Positions 27,936 to 37,295 of a stretch of 64,000 nucleotides of DNA are shown one piece after another (within the stretch, counting starts at the first letter, position 1; each line of letters begins with the position of its first letter). The translations under genes were made by a program, and so were the position numbers. This stretch comes from Phycisphaerales bacterium. GTDB taxonomy: Bacteria; Planctomycetota; Phycisphaerae; Phycisphaerales; UBA1924. Under the pieces are notes generated by a model. That model was not told the DNA's origin and did not search any database. It saw only the letters and a program-made list of their open reading frames with translations. The stretch covers positions 1-64,000 of the forward strand of contig JALHOJ010000008.1 of the NCBI GenBank assembly GCA_022843045.1, given 5' to 3'.

Positions 27936-28799
27936 ATGGCACCCGAATCTGAATATGCCGCATATGGGGTGGATTTTCTTGCTCAACTTCGTGCTACCTC
28001 GCAGACCTTTTCCAACCTGGCCCGCGTGCCGCTCGCCCCGGTGAGCAATTGGGCGGAACGTGCGGCGTTTGCGCTGGCCCATATCCGCGAACCATCCCCC
28101 GTCGTGGTGTACCTGCTCGAGCCAGTCCAGCGATCCAAACATCGCGTGCACTGGTCCACAGTTCACGCAGGAGCGTGGATGTTCGCGGGCGATGGCGTGG
28201 GTGGCCGCTGTCCGGAACTGCACGACGCGGCTCAACACAGGACCATCGCCGAGGTTGAAGTCGTGGGATTTCCGAGCTGGCGCGAGGAGCTTCGGGAGGC
28301 GGGGCTAGCCGGATCGGGGCGAAATGAAGTTGGAGCGGAGCTGTATCGCCGCGCGCAGGCGATCAAGACCGATCCGCGTGTGCAGGCGCGCGGGGCGCAC
28401 ACGTTGGAGCAGGGCGTGCGCTGCCGGCCAGAATTGGCGATCGTGGTGCAGCGGCTTCGAGACCAGCCCTGGTCACCGGTTGATGCCATGCGATTGCGAG
28501 TGGCTGCGCTGGAACTTGCCCGCATTGCTGATGACGCATTCAAGTCCACCGTCCGCGCGGCGTGGCTGACGGTCCGCGAAACTCAGGTGCTCGACCTGCT
28601 CGTGACGGGCGATGGTGAGCAGGAGATCGCCGACAAGATGCGCCGCAGCCGATTCACGGTGCACGATCATGTCAAGAACATCTACCGCAAGCTGGGCGTG
28701 ACCACTCGCGCGGAGTTGGTGCGGCTTGCGGTGGGCGCGCGGGTGCTGGGGCTTCCGGAGCAGTCGGTCGGAAATTCTCCGGGAGGCCAGCGCGATTAG
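27936..28799 (+). CDS. LuxR-type transcriptional regulator
   Basis: LTVRETQVLDLLVTGDGEQEIADKMRRSRFTVHDHVKNIYRKLGVTTRAELVRLA. Confidence 0.85.
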   Translation: MAPESEYAAYGVDFLAQLRATSQTFSNLARVPLAPVSNWAERAAFALAHIREPSPVVVYLLEPVQRSKHRVHWSTVHAGAWMFAGDGVGGRCPELHDAAQHRTIAEVEVVGFPSWREELREAGLAGSGRNEVGAELYRRAQAIKTDPRVQARGAHTLEQGVRCRPELAIVVQRLRDQPWSPVDAMRLRVAALELARIADDAFKSTVRAAWLTVRETQVLDLLVTGDGEQEIADKMRRSRFTVHDHVKNIYRKLGVTTRAELVRLAVGARVLGLPEQSVGNSPGGQRD

Positions 28800-29107
28800 T
28801 TGATCAGGAGCAATGCGAGGAAGAGCGTGACGGCGGCGAGCAAGGACGCGAAGAAGACCTTCCAGAACGTCAAGTTCATCGCTGGTCGCTTGCTGACTTC
28901 GTCCAATCGCTGCTCGATCACCGCGAGGCGGGCCCGAAGCTGCTCGACCGTCGCGGGACCCTCAAGGTCGCCCTCGACCGTCACGCTCGCGATCTTCCAG
29001 CCTGCCTTGGCCATGCGTTCTCCGGCTTCCTGCGCCGACGCCGCTTCGACCGTCACGCGTGCGGACTTCTCGGCGGGGCCCTGTTCGACGACCACGAATC
29101 GCGGCAT
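28796..29107 (-). CDS. Hypothetical small tail-anchored protein
   Basis: 103 aa: coiled segment VEQLRARLAVIEQRLDEVSKR followed by a C-terminal TM helix. Confidence 0.6.
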   Translation of the reverse strand: MPRFVVVEQGPAEKSARVTVEAASAQEAGERMAKAGWKIASVTVEGDLEGPATVEQLRARLAVIEQRLDEVSKRPAMNLTFWKVFFASLLAAVTLFLALLLIN

Positions 29108-29205
29108 GCAAACCTCCCTTGCCGCTCGCGTGCGCGAAACGGCACGCCATCATACTTCGTGAATCCACCGGGCGAGTTGCAGCGCATGGACCTCTACAAT
29201 CGCTC

Positions 29206-29985
29206 ATGTCCATCGAGAGCCAGGCCATCCAGATCAACTTCGGCCGGCCCATCCCGCTCTTCCCGCTGGACTCGGTGACGCTGTTCCCGCAGCAGTTGCT
29301 GCCCCTGCACATCTTTGAGCCTCGCTATCGCCAGATGGTCGCCCACGCCCTCGACGGCGCGGGTCTGATCGCCATGGCCGTGTTCGAAGGTGACGATTGG
29401 CGGCAACGCTACCACGCCCGCCCGCCCCTGCGCCCCATCGTCTGCGTCGGGCACATCGCTGGACACGAACGCGTCGAGGGCGATGATGCACTGCCAGGCG
29501 ATGACGATGCGCGGGCTCCGCACTGCAACATCGTGCTGCAGGGCGTGTGCAGAGCGCGGATCGTCGAGGAGATGGCTCCAGACGGCGTCCGCCTGTATCG
29601 CCTCGCGAAGCTCGAGCCCATCGGCATCGAAGGCAAGCAGATGGGCGCGGAGTTGTACGACGACGACGCGACCAACACGGCTCTCGACCAGGCCCGCGCC
29701 CGCGTGGCGACGATGCTCGAAGCCGGGCCCCTCAGCAAGCTCGCCCAGGCCGAGCCGCTCATCGAGTTCCTGCACAACGACGAGGTGCCCAGTGAAGTCG
29801 CGCTCGAGGTGGTGGGGTTCAAGATCCTCTCCGATCCTGCGCTGCGATATCGCATGCTCGCGGAGGCCGACGCGCGAGTGCGGGCGACCATCCTGCTGAA
29901 GGAACTGACTGGGTTGGAGCGCTTGGCACGTCTCGCGGCGGAGCAACACCCCGAACAGTGGCCCAAGGGCCAAAGTTGGAACTGA
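29206..29985 (+). CDS. Stand-alone Lon N-terminal (substrate-binding) domain protein
   Basis: PIPLFPLDSVTLFPQQLLPLHIFEPRYRQMVAHAL...MAVFEGDDW is typical of the LON substrate-binding domain. Confidence 0.88.
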   Translation: MSIESQAIQINFGRPIPLFPLDSVTLFPQQLLPLHIFEPRYRQMVAHALDGAGLIAMAVFEGDDWRQRYHARPPLRPIVCVGHIAGHERVEGDDALPGDDDARAPHCNIVLQGVCRARIVEEMAPDGVRLYRLAKLEPIGIEGKQMGAELYDDDATNTALDQARARVATMLEAGPLSKLAQAEPLIEFLHNDEVPSEVALEVVGFKILSDPALRYRMLAEADARVRATILLKELTGLERLARLAAEQHPEQWPKGQSWN

Positions 29986-30770
29986 TCTGGCCAAGGCCAG
30001 CATTGGAGGCGCGTGTGGGCAACTGGTGGCCCGATCTTCGCGAACGGCGCCTCGTGGGCGAACTCATGGACGATCCCGCGCTGCCCGCGGCGGAACTGGA
30101 TCGGGCGTTGAGAGGTCTCGAACGGCTGAACCGGGTTTCAGCGAGTTGGCGAGTCTTCACGCCTGTGCTGCGGGAGATGTGCGAGCAATCCCAAGGGCCG
30201 ATCCACGTGCTGGACGTCGCCAGTGGCGGCGGCGACAACGTCGCGGCGTTGATGCAGTGGGCTTCGAAACAGCGTTTGCCCATCGCGTTCCACGCATGCG
30301 ACATGAACCCCGCCATGGTCGCTCGATCCCTGGCCGCGATGCGCAGAATCGACTCCAAAACCCCCGAATCCGCAAGTTTCGTCTGCGACATCGTCCGAGG
30401 CGGCCTGGCGAACGTATACGACATCGTGATCAACTCGCTCTTCCTGCATCACTTGTCACGCGACGAGGGCGCAGCCGCGCTCGCCGCGATGCACAAGGCC
30501 GCGTCGCGGGCGCTGGTGGTGAGTGATCTCGCGCGATCGCGCTGGAACTGGGCGCAGGTGTTGATTGCAAGCCGCGTGCTGACGGGCAGCCGCGTGGTGC
30601 GGATCGATGCGATGCGTTCCATCGAAGCCGCGTGGACGAAGGACGAACTCAAGGCACTTGCGGTGCAGGCAGGCATCGCAAGCGGGAGTGAGCGAGTCGT
30701 GCATCCCGCGCGGATGGTGCTCAGCGTGTTCAAGGCCGAAGCGGCGCGTGACAGGCGAGGTGTCGCATGA
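29958..30770 (+). CDS. SAM-dependent methyltransferase
   Basis: IHVLDVASGGGDNVAALMQWA, HACDMNPAMVARSLAAM, YDIVINSLFLHHLSRDEGAAAL; overlaps both neighbours. Confidence 0.85.
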   Translation: MAQGPKLELIWPRPALEARVGNWWPDLRERRLVGELMDDPALPAAELDRALRGLERLNRVSASWRVFTPVLREMCEQSQGPIHVLDVASGGGDNVAALMQWASKQRLPIAFHACDMNPAMVARSLAAMRRIDSKTPESASFVCDIVRGGLANVYDIVINSLFLHHLSRDEGAAALAAMHKAASRALVVSDLARSRWNWAQVLIASRVLTGSRVVRIDAMRSIEAAWTKDELKALAVQAGIASGSERVVHPARMVLSVFKAEAARDRRGVA

Positions 30771-31954
30771 ATCCTCCTTGGGACGTGATCGTGATCGGCG
30801 CCGGACCCGCCGGCAGCGCGGCGGCGATCGCTTCCGCTCGTTCGGGACTGCGCACGCTGCTCCTCGATCGTGCCGGGTTTCCTCGCTCCAAGGTTTGCGG
30901 CGGCTGCGTGAGTCCGGCGGGGCTACGACTGCTGCATGACTGCGGCGTGCCGGTGGCGATAAACGCCGTAGGCGGCTTGACGGTGTGGTCGCGGGGTCGG
31001 TCGGCCCATGTACGCACACACGCCGGCGGTGTTGTGGAGCGATCCTTGTTGGACACCGAATTCACTCACGCCGCAATGCGAGTTGGCGTGAAGTTCATCG
31101 ATGAGTGCTCGGCACGAGTCGCTTCACACGACGCGAGTGGCGTTGTGGTGCAAGCCACGCATCGCGGCGAGCAACGCACGTTGCAAGCACGTGTGGTGGT
31201 CTGTGCCGATGGCCTGCAAGCACGCTCGCTCGAACACGTGCCTGGGCTCGCGACCAAAGTGTGGACGCGCTCTCGCATTGGCCTGGGCACGCTTGCCCAG
31301 CCGCAGGCTATGGACACGACCATGCTGCGCGAGCGCGCGATCACGATGCTGGTCGCTCCTCGCGGATATGTCGGCTTTGCCAGGCTGCACGACGGCCGCT
31401 GGGACATCGCCGCGGCGGTGGAGCGAGCGATGGTCGACGAAGCGGGCGGCGCGGGGGCGGCGATCGCGAGCATCGTCGCGCACGCGAGCGGCGATGACAC
31501 GTTCGCGCGGCAGGTTGGGCGGTTGACGGGCTGGAAGGGCACGCCGCTGCTCACGAGGCGCCGCGAGCATGTCGAGGCACCGGGCATCTTCGTCGCAGGT
31601 GATGCAGCGGCGTACGCCGAGCCGTTCACGGGCGAGGGGATGACGTGGGCGATGGAAACGGGACTGCGTGCAGGCGAGTGCGCTTCGCAGTTGGCGCGCG
31701 GTTTGTACGAGGCCGGCTCGTACGAAGCGTGGTGGCATCGATGCATCGCGAGGCAGCAGCGGCGGGCGATGCGGTTGGCGCGGGTGTTGCGGATGTCCGG
31801 ACTCGTGCACGCGGGTGTGCGGGTTGCCGGTGCGAGCGATCGTGTGGCACGTCTGCTGACGCGCGCGGCGGGCTCGTGGAGCGGCGCGATAAGCGTGGAT
31901 CGACGTGATGGGGCGGATGATCGTGAACAGATTGATCATGGGAGGCTGGCATGA
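30767..31954 (+). CDS. FAD-dependent oxidoreductase, geranylgeranyl reductase-like
   Basis: WDVIVIGAGPAGSAAAIASARSGLRTLLLDRAGFPRSKVCGGCVSPAGL, GIFVAGDAAAYAEPFTGEGMTWAMETG; 4-nt ATGA overlaps with both neighbours. Confidence 0.9.
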   Translation: MNPPWDVIVIGAGPAGSAAAIASARSGLRTLLLDRAGFPRSKVCGGCVSPAGLRLLHDCGVPVAINAVGGLTVWSRGRSAHVRTHAGGVVERSLLDTEFTHAAMRVGVKFIDECSARVASHDASGVVVQATHRGEQRTLQARVVVCADGLQARSLEHVPGLATKVWTRSRIGLGTLAQPQAMDTTMLRERAITMLVAPRGYVGFARLHDGRWDIAAAVERAMVDEAGGAGAAIASIVAHASGDDTFARQVGRLTGWKGTPLLTRRREHVEAPGIFVAGDAAAYAEPFTGEGMTWAMETGLRAGECASQLARGLYEAGSYEAWWHRCIARQQRRAMRLARVLRMSGLVHAGVRVAGASDRVARLLTRAAGSWSGAISVDRRDGADDREQIDHGRLA

Positions 31955-33054
31955 GCGAACGCGCGGCATCGCTCGTGTCGGTGGCGATGGCGTTCCCGCA
32001 CGCCAGCGCGACTCAGCAGGACCTCGCGTCCATCGCGCTGCAAGCCTCGGCGGAACTCCGCGATCGCGACGACGTGATCCGTAGGCTCTACGAAGGCACC
32101 AAAGTCAGCACCCGGGGCGTGTGCGTGCTCGACGCCGACGGCAGCCAGCGATTCTTCCCGCCCGCGGGCGAGGTGCAGCGTTCCACACGCGAACGCATCG
32201 CGGCGTGGGCTCTGCATGCGAGCGAAATGGGCGTGCGGGCGGGAGCCGACGCGCTGAAGCGCGGCGGCGTCGCGCCGCACCACATCACGCACGTCATCAC
32301 TGCGTCCTGCACAGGCTTCACCTCGCCCGGCATCGATCAAGCCCTCATCGAGCAACTTGGGATACCGCCAATCGTGCAGCGCGTGCATGTGGGGTTCATG
32401 GGCTGTCACGCGATGATCAACGCACTGCGGGTCGCTCGCGCGATCGCAATCAGCGAACCCGACAGCGTCATCCTCGTGGTCGCGGCGGAGGTCTGCAGCG
32501 TCCACTTCCAGCACGAGCATCTCTCAACCGATCGGATCATCGCCAACGCCCTCTTCGCCGACGGGGCCGGCGCGTGCGTGGTGGCCGGCAGCGCGGCGAA
32601 GGCACGCCTGAGTTTCCGCCCGCTCGCCGCAATCGCGGGTACAGCCGCGACGATCATCCCCGGCACGCGCGACGCGATGTCGTGGACGATGGGCGATCAC
32701 GGCTTTGTCATGAGTCTGTCCAAAGACGTGCCCGCGATCATCGAGCGAGAGGTACGGGGGTGGCTGGGCGCGTGCCTGGATTCGCAGGGGCTTGCGCTCG
32801 CCGACATCCGCTCGTGGTGCGTGCATCCGGGCGGGCCGCGGGTGCTGGAGAGCGTGCAGCGGGCGCTGGGGTTGCCAGCCGATGCGCTGGAGGATTCGCA
32901 CGCCGTGCTGCGCGAGCATGGGAACATGAGTTCGCCCACGGTGCTGGCGATTCTGGAGCGGCGGCTCGCGCGAGACGCGCATGCGTGGCCGTGCGTGATG
33001 CTGGCGTTTGGGCCTGGACTGACGGCGGAGGCGGCGGTGATGCGGGCGGAGTGA
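31951..33054 (+). CDS. Type III polyketide synthase (chalcone/stilbene synthase-like)
   Basis: Catalytic Cys in GFMGCHAMINAL, His in WCVHPGGPRVL, Asn in LREHGNMSSPTVL. Confidence 0.95.
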   Translation: MSERAASLVSVAMAFPHASATQQDLASIALQASAELRDRDDVIRRLYEGTKVSTRGVCVLDADGSQRFFPPAGEVQRSTRERIAAWALHASEMGVRAGADALKRGGVAPHHITHVITASCTGFTSPGIDQALIEQLGIPPIVQRVHVGFMGCHAMINALRVARAIAISEPDSVILVVAAEVCSVHFQHEHLSTDRIIANALFADGAGACVVAGSAAKARLSFRPLAAIAGTAATIIPGTRDAMSWTMGDHGFVMSLSKDVPAIIEREVRGWLGACLDSQGLALADIRSWCVHPGGPRVLESVQRALGLPADALEDSHAVLREHGNMSSPTVLAILERRLARDAHAWPCVMLAFGPGLTAEAAVMRAE

Positions 33055-33100
33055 GTCAAGTCAGCGCATCTACGAAGGTTTGCGGCGCGAGCGTTCTTCG

Positions 33101-33607
33101 TTACTCCCGCGTGTCAGACGGGGACCTGCCGCACTCTGGGCAGCGACTCGCGAGCAAGCCCGTCCTGTCGTATCCGCAGGACACGCATAGGTGCGGCGGG
33201 GGTGGAACTCCGGGTCGATAGATCAATGCTGAGACCCCGAACACGACCATGCATGCGAATGGTCCAAAGATGGCGGTTTCCAGCGACGGTGCGAGGCGCA
33301 TCAACGAGCCGGCGAAGAAGCAAACCACGATCGTCGGAAGCGCCACGCGGAGCAACGCAAGGCTCATTGTGCCGCCTCGCATGAAGAACCCTGCGGGAGC
33401 CGGAAAACACACAAACGCAAGAAGTCCCCCGACTACAGCGGAGGCGGCGAGGAGGAACAACGCGTCTCCAGGAGAAGTCAGCAACGACACATCAGCGGCG
33501 GCAATCCCGAGCAAGTAGGACCAACCGCCAATGGAGCCAGTCAGCACCGACAGCGCAATGCCCTTGAGCATCCGCTTGTTGAACTCGACATCGGAGAGGT
33601 CAGACAT
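33101..33607 (-). CDS. Membrane protein with C-terminal zinc ribbon
   Basis: Four hydrophobic segments, then CVSCGYDRTGLLASRCPECGRS. Confidence 0.7.
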   Translation of the reverse strand: MSDLSDVEFNKRMLKGIALSVLTGSIGGWSYLLGIAAADVSLLTSPGDALFLLAASAVVGGLLAFVCFPAPAGFFMRGGTMSLALLRVALPTIVVCFFAGSLMRLAPSLETAIFGPFACMVVFGVSALIYRPGVPPPPHLCVSCGYDRTGLLASRCPECGRSPSDTRE

Positions 33608-33638
33608 GAGTCCTCTCGGGCTCTGCTGGATGCAATCG

Positions 33639-35090
33639 TCAAACCCGCCATATCCGCCCATCCGCCCCATCCCGAATCACCCGCCGATACAGCGTGTCGC
33701 GTTCGATGGGCTCAAAGCCCGCTTCGCGGATCGCCTTCTGCAGCGTCCAGACGTTGACTTCCTGGTTCGTGACCGCATTGCCCGCCCCCACGCCCGCGCC
33801 GTGGTTGACCTTTGTGATGTCGTACCACACCACAGTGCCATCGATATCGTCCGCGCCGCTCTGCAGCATCACCTGCGCCATCGGCAGCGTCTGCATGATC
33901 CAGAACGCCTTGACGTGCGGGAAGTTGTCAAGCATCAGCCGCGCGATCGAGAGCGTGCGGTAGTTTTCGAGGCCAGATGGGCCCGGCAGGTGCTCAAGGT
34001 CGCAGCCGTCGGGGAAGAAGGGGAGGGGGATGATGGTTTGGTAGTAGCCGGCGGACCCGGCATTCGGGATTCGGGATTCGGCATTCGGGTTGAAAGCCAC
34101 ATGTTCGGGCAGCGGCGTGCCTGGCTTGGTCAGTGTGATCTCGGGCGCATCGCCGCCCTCAGCACCCGTGTACCCAAGGTGCCCCGATTCCTCGCCTTCA
34201 CGAATGCCGAACCCCGAATGCCGAATGCCGCGATATCCCATCCTCGCCAACGCCTCATCCTGCGCCCGCCGCAGCATGTCCATGTGCACGAGCCGATCGT
34301 GGCGCTGCTCGATGTGGCCGTAGAGGAGCGTCGCGTTGGTGTTGAGGCCTAGTTCATGCGCGACGCGATGCACGTCGAGCCACACGTCGCTGCGGATCTT
34401 GCCCTTGTACGCCTCGTCGTGGACGCGGTCGTCAAACACTTCCGCCCCGCCGCCCGGCAGGCTCCCCAGCCCTGCGTCCTTGAGCGCGCTGAGCACGAAG
34501 CGGATGGCTTCACGCCTGGCCTTGCGGCCTTCCTCGCCCGGCGCGCTCGCGCCCTTGTAGACCTTGGCGATCTTGCAGAGGTGCACGATCTCAACCGCCG
34601 TGAATGCCTTCACGTGCAGGTCACTGCCCAGCCGCTTCGCTTCGTCGCGGATCGTCGCAATCAGATCGGTGTAGTAACTGAACGGCAGCGTCGGGTGCAG
34701 GCCGCCCACGCTGTGGATCTCGGTCGCGCCCGACTCGACGGCACGCCGCGCCTGCTCGCGCACGTACTCCATGTCGCGCGTGTACGCCTTCTCCTCGCCC
34801 GCCTTGGCGTAGAAGTCGCAGAACTTGCACGACAGGGCGCACACGTTGGAGTAGTTGAGGTGGCGATTGATGTTGTAGTACGCCGCGTTCCCGTGCAGCC
34901 GTCGGCGGACCATGTCGGCGAGTTCAAGGACCGTCCAGATGTCGCGGGTCGTGAAGAGCAGATCGCCATCAGCGAGGCTGAGCCGCTCGCCCCGCTCGAC
35001 CTTTTCGCGAACCGCGTCCAGGCGCGGGTCGGCCTGGGGGCGAGAGGTGCGGGGGGTGGCGGTGGGGGCGGAAAGGGTCGCGACGGACAT
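33639..35090 (-). CDS. mqnE: Aminofutalosine synthase-like radical SAM enzyme (menaquinone futalosine pathway) with in-frame repeat insertion
   Basis: AYYNINRHLNYSNVCALSCKFCDFYAKAGEEKAYT (CxxxCxxC), SGATEIHSVGGLHPTLPFSYYTDLI, YYQTIIPLPFFPDGCDL. Confidence 0.88.
   Translation of the reverse strand: MSVATLSAPTATPRTSRPQADPRLDAVREKVERGERLSLADGDLLFTTRDIWTVLELADMVRRRLHGNAAYYNINRHLNYSNVCALSCKFCDFYAKAGEEKAYTRDMEYVREQARRAVESGATEIHSVGGLHPTLPFSYYTDLIATIRDEAKRLGSDLHVKAFTAVEIVHLCKIAKVYKGASAPGEEGRKARREAIRFVLSALKDAGLGSLPGGGAEVFDDRVHDEAYKGKIRSDVWLDVHRVAHELGLNTNATLLYGHIEQRHDRLVHMDMLRRAQDEALARMGYRGIRHSGFGIREGEESGHLGYTGAEGGDAPEITLTKPGTPLPEHVAFNPNAESRIPNAGSAGYYQTIIPLPFFPDGCDLEHLPGPSGLENYRTLSIARLMLDNFPHVKAFWIMQTLPMAQVMLQSGADDIDGTVVWYDITKVNHGAGVGAGNAVTNQEVNVWTLQKAIREAGFEPIERDTLYRRVIRDGADGRIWRV
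34058..34230. repeat. Element G: 173-bp element with 30-bp inverted repeats inside mqnE
   Basis: 34058-34087 cggcattcgggattcgggattcggcattcg versus reverse complement of 34201-34230 cggcattcggcattcggggttcggcattcg; 2 mismatches in 30. Confidence 0.93.
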
Positions 35091-35224
35091 ACACGATCAT
35101 AGAGCGAGGAGCGGGAAGTTTCAAGAAACTTTGAAAGATCGCAAACACATCATCAAATTACCACTCGTTGGAGGACGGAACGCACCGAATTGGACGGAGT
35201 GCGTACGTTTCGCCGGAGCACTGA

Positions 35225-35836
35225 GTGGACTTCTGGCTCGCACTGGTTCTGGCAATCGCTGCCTCCAGCTTTTTCGCTGGCATGGTTTGGGTTGGTGCCT
35301 GCTGGCTGCTTCCGGAGCGATGTCCGAACGCTCGGCGAGATTACAAGTGGAGAGGCATTGAACGCTGCATGCGATGCGGCTACGAACTCGCTGGGCTCAC
35401 CGATCCCCAGCCCTGCCCGGAGTGCGGCCTCGCAAACGAGAAAGAATGGCGACGACGATCGCGACCCCCGCGTTACCTGTCACTTCAAGTCGGTACAGCC
35501 TTCATGCCGGTCGTGGGTGCCGGAACGCAAGCTCTGATGCACGGTTCCATTACTGGCCAAGGGTTCGCGGTGCTGTCGGTGCTTTGGGCCCTTGGAACCA
35601 TCCCTTGGGTTTGTGTCCTCGTTGCAGCATCGAACAATGCAAACTGGTTCAAGCACCAAGTTGTGACGATTGGCGTGTTGAACTTTGCAGGAATGTTCTG
35701 CGTGGTCGCCCTCGGTTGGCAACTCCTTGACCTCGACGCATTCGAGTTGATTGTGGCCGCTGTTGCTGCCCCATTGGCCGGGGCGATAGTCGCTTTGGCA
35801 GCGGCGGCGTGCATTCGGTTGTTGCGTCGCGCGTGA
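35225..35836 (+). CDS. Membrane protein with internal zinc ribbon
   Basis: CMRCGYELAGLTDPQPCPECG between TM segments. Confidence 0.7.
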   Translation: MDFWLALVLAIAASSFFAGMVWVGACWLLPERCPNARRDYKWRGIERCMRCGYELAGLTDPQPCPECGLANEKEWRRRSRPPRYLSLQVGTAFMPVVGAGTQALMHGSITGQGFAVLSVLWALGTIPWVCVLVAASNNANWFKHQVVTIGVLNFAGMFCVVALGWQLLDLDAFELIVAAVAAPLAGAIVALAAAACIRLLRRA

Positions 35837-35917
35837 TTCTTGCTGTCGACAGTTCCTCCAGAATCAAGTCTGAAGCGTCTGTCGGGCGTTCAGTTATAGC
35901 GTACACTAACTTAGACT

Positions 35918-36532
35918 GTGGACATCCTCATTCTCATCCCGGTGGTTGGTTTGCTTCTTTGGTGGGGCGCGATCTATGCGATGCGAGAAAGAAGCCGATG
36001 CGAACAGTTCGTGAGCGTGCGGCAAGGAGCGATGTGTGGGCAGTGCCGTTATTCGCTCGATGGGCTCGCAGTCGGCGCGAACTGCCCGGAATGCGGAGCG
36101 GACCGTTTGACCGTGCCGCCCCTTGCGTCCATGCCGCCTCGGGCGTCCGCGCGGCTGGTATGCGTGCCGCTTCTGACCATGCTGGCGTGCGCGGTGGGTT
36201 CGATGGCCATTGGCAACATCACGTACATCGTTCTTGTGCTCTGGGGCGCGTTGGGCGTGTTGGTAGTCCCCAGCATCGTCGCGATGATCATGGGTGTGTT
36301 TCGCCTTGGAACAACGGCCGTGCTTCTGAGCCACTTGTGCGCGGCGGCGTGCGCTGCGATCGGGTTGAGCATCATGTACAGCGTCACACTTGCAAAGGTT
36401 CAAACGCCCCGCGGTGACGAAGGTTGGATCACGCCATTCATGTGGGTCTTCGGGCTGCTCGCCGTGCCGCTCTTGACGTGCCTGTGGGAAGGCGCGGTTG
36501 TGATCTGGTCGCAGCGGAGGCCAAAGCCATGA
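35918..36532 (+). CDS. Membrane protein with internal zinc ribbon
   Basis: CGQCRYSLDGLAVGANCPECGADR; multiple TM segments. Confidence 0.7.
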   Translation: MDILILIPVVGLLLWWGAIYAMRERSRCEQFVSVRQGAMCGQCRYSLDGLAVGANCPECGADRLTVPPLASMPPRASARLVCVPLLTMLACAVGSMAIGNITYIVLVLWGALGVLVVPSIVAMIMGVFRLGTTAVLLSHLCAAACAAIGLSIMYSVTLAKVQTPRGDEGWITPFMWVFGLLAVPLLTCLWEGAVVIWSQRRPKP

Positions 36533-37125
36533 ACGACCTGCTGCCGCTCGTCATCCTCTGTTCGATTCCAGTGTGCTGGTTCGGCGCGTGGTGGGTGATG
36601 CCCAAGGCGATCCTCGTTCCACGCTGGAACCTTGCTCGCTGCTACTGCGGCTACGACCGCAGCGGTCTCGGGCTGGATGCAAAGTGCCCCGAGTGTGGCC
36701 AAGTGCAACACGCGGCGTCGCGAAGGTTGTTCCCGGGAGTGGTGAAACTGATGGTGGGCACGATTGCGTGCGTTGCGGTGGTCGCGGTGGGTATCACCAC
36801 ATTCGCAACGAGCCAGGAAGACTGGTGGTCCGCAGTGCTGGCGTCGGTGTTGTACGCCGCGTTCGTCACGTCCGGGTTGGCTCCGTGGATTGTCTTCGCA
36901 GTCCTTGGCAGCGAGCAAGCCCGCGTTCGCTTCACACATCTGGCGGCAATCGGCATCGCACAGGCGATCGTGCTGATCGGCTCCGCCGTGCTGGTCGCGG
37001 CGGAATTCGACAAGGACGCGCTAGGTATTCTGACGATCTTTGCCTTGCCATTTCTCGCGGCCTCCTCGGGCGGTCTGCTGGCGCTGCTCATTGCCGCCTT
37101 AATCAGATTCCTTCCCCAACCGTGA
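36529..37125 (+). CDS. Membrane protein with internal zinc ribbon-like motif
   Basis: CYCGYDRSGLGLDAKCPECG; ATGA overlap with the preceding gene. Confidence 0.7.
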   Translation: MNDLLPLVILCSIPVCWFGAWWVMPKAILVPRWNLARCYCGYDRSGLGLDAKCPECGQVQHAASRRLFPGVVKLMVGTIACVAVVAVGITTFATSQEDWWSAVLASVLYAAFVTSGLAPWIVFAVLGSEQARVRFTHLAAIGIAQAIVLIGSAVLVAAEFDKDALGILTIFALPFLAASSGGLLALLIAALIRFLPQP

Positions 37126-37295
37126 CCCTTGCGTCGACAGCACCAACCTCTGGTTGCATCGCCGAGGCCCTCTTATTGGACGGGCTCGTTCGCCCGCTGA
37201 TCGGTGAGGCGAACGCTGCAGAGAGCCATTGCCTTCTGCCGCGAATCTGGTATGCTCAGGCGGGAAGTTCGCTGATCAGGATTGAGGAGGTTCTC

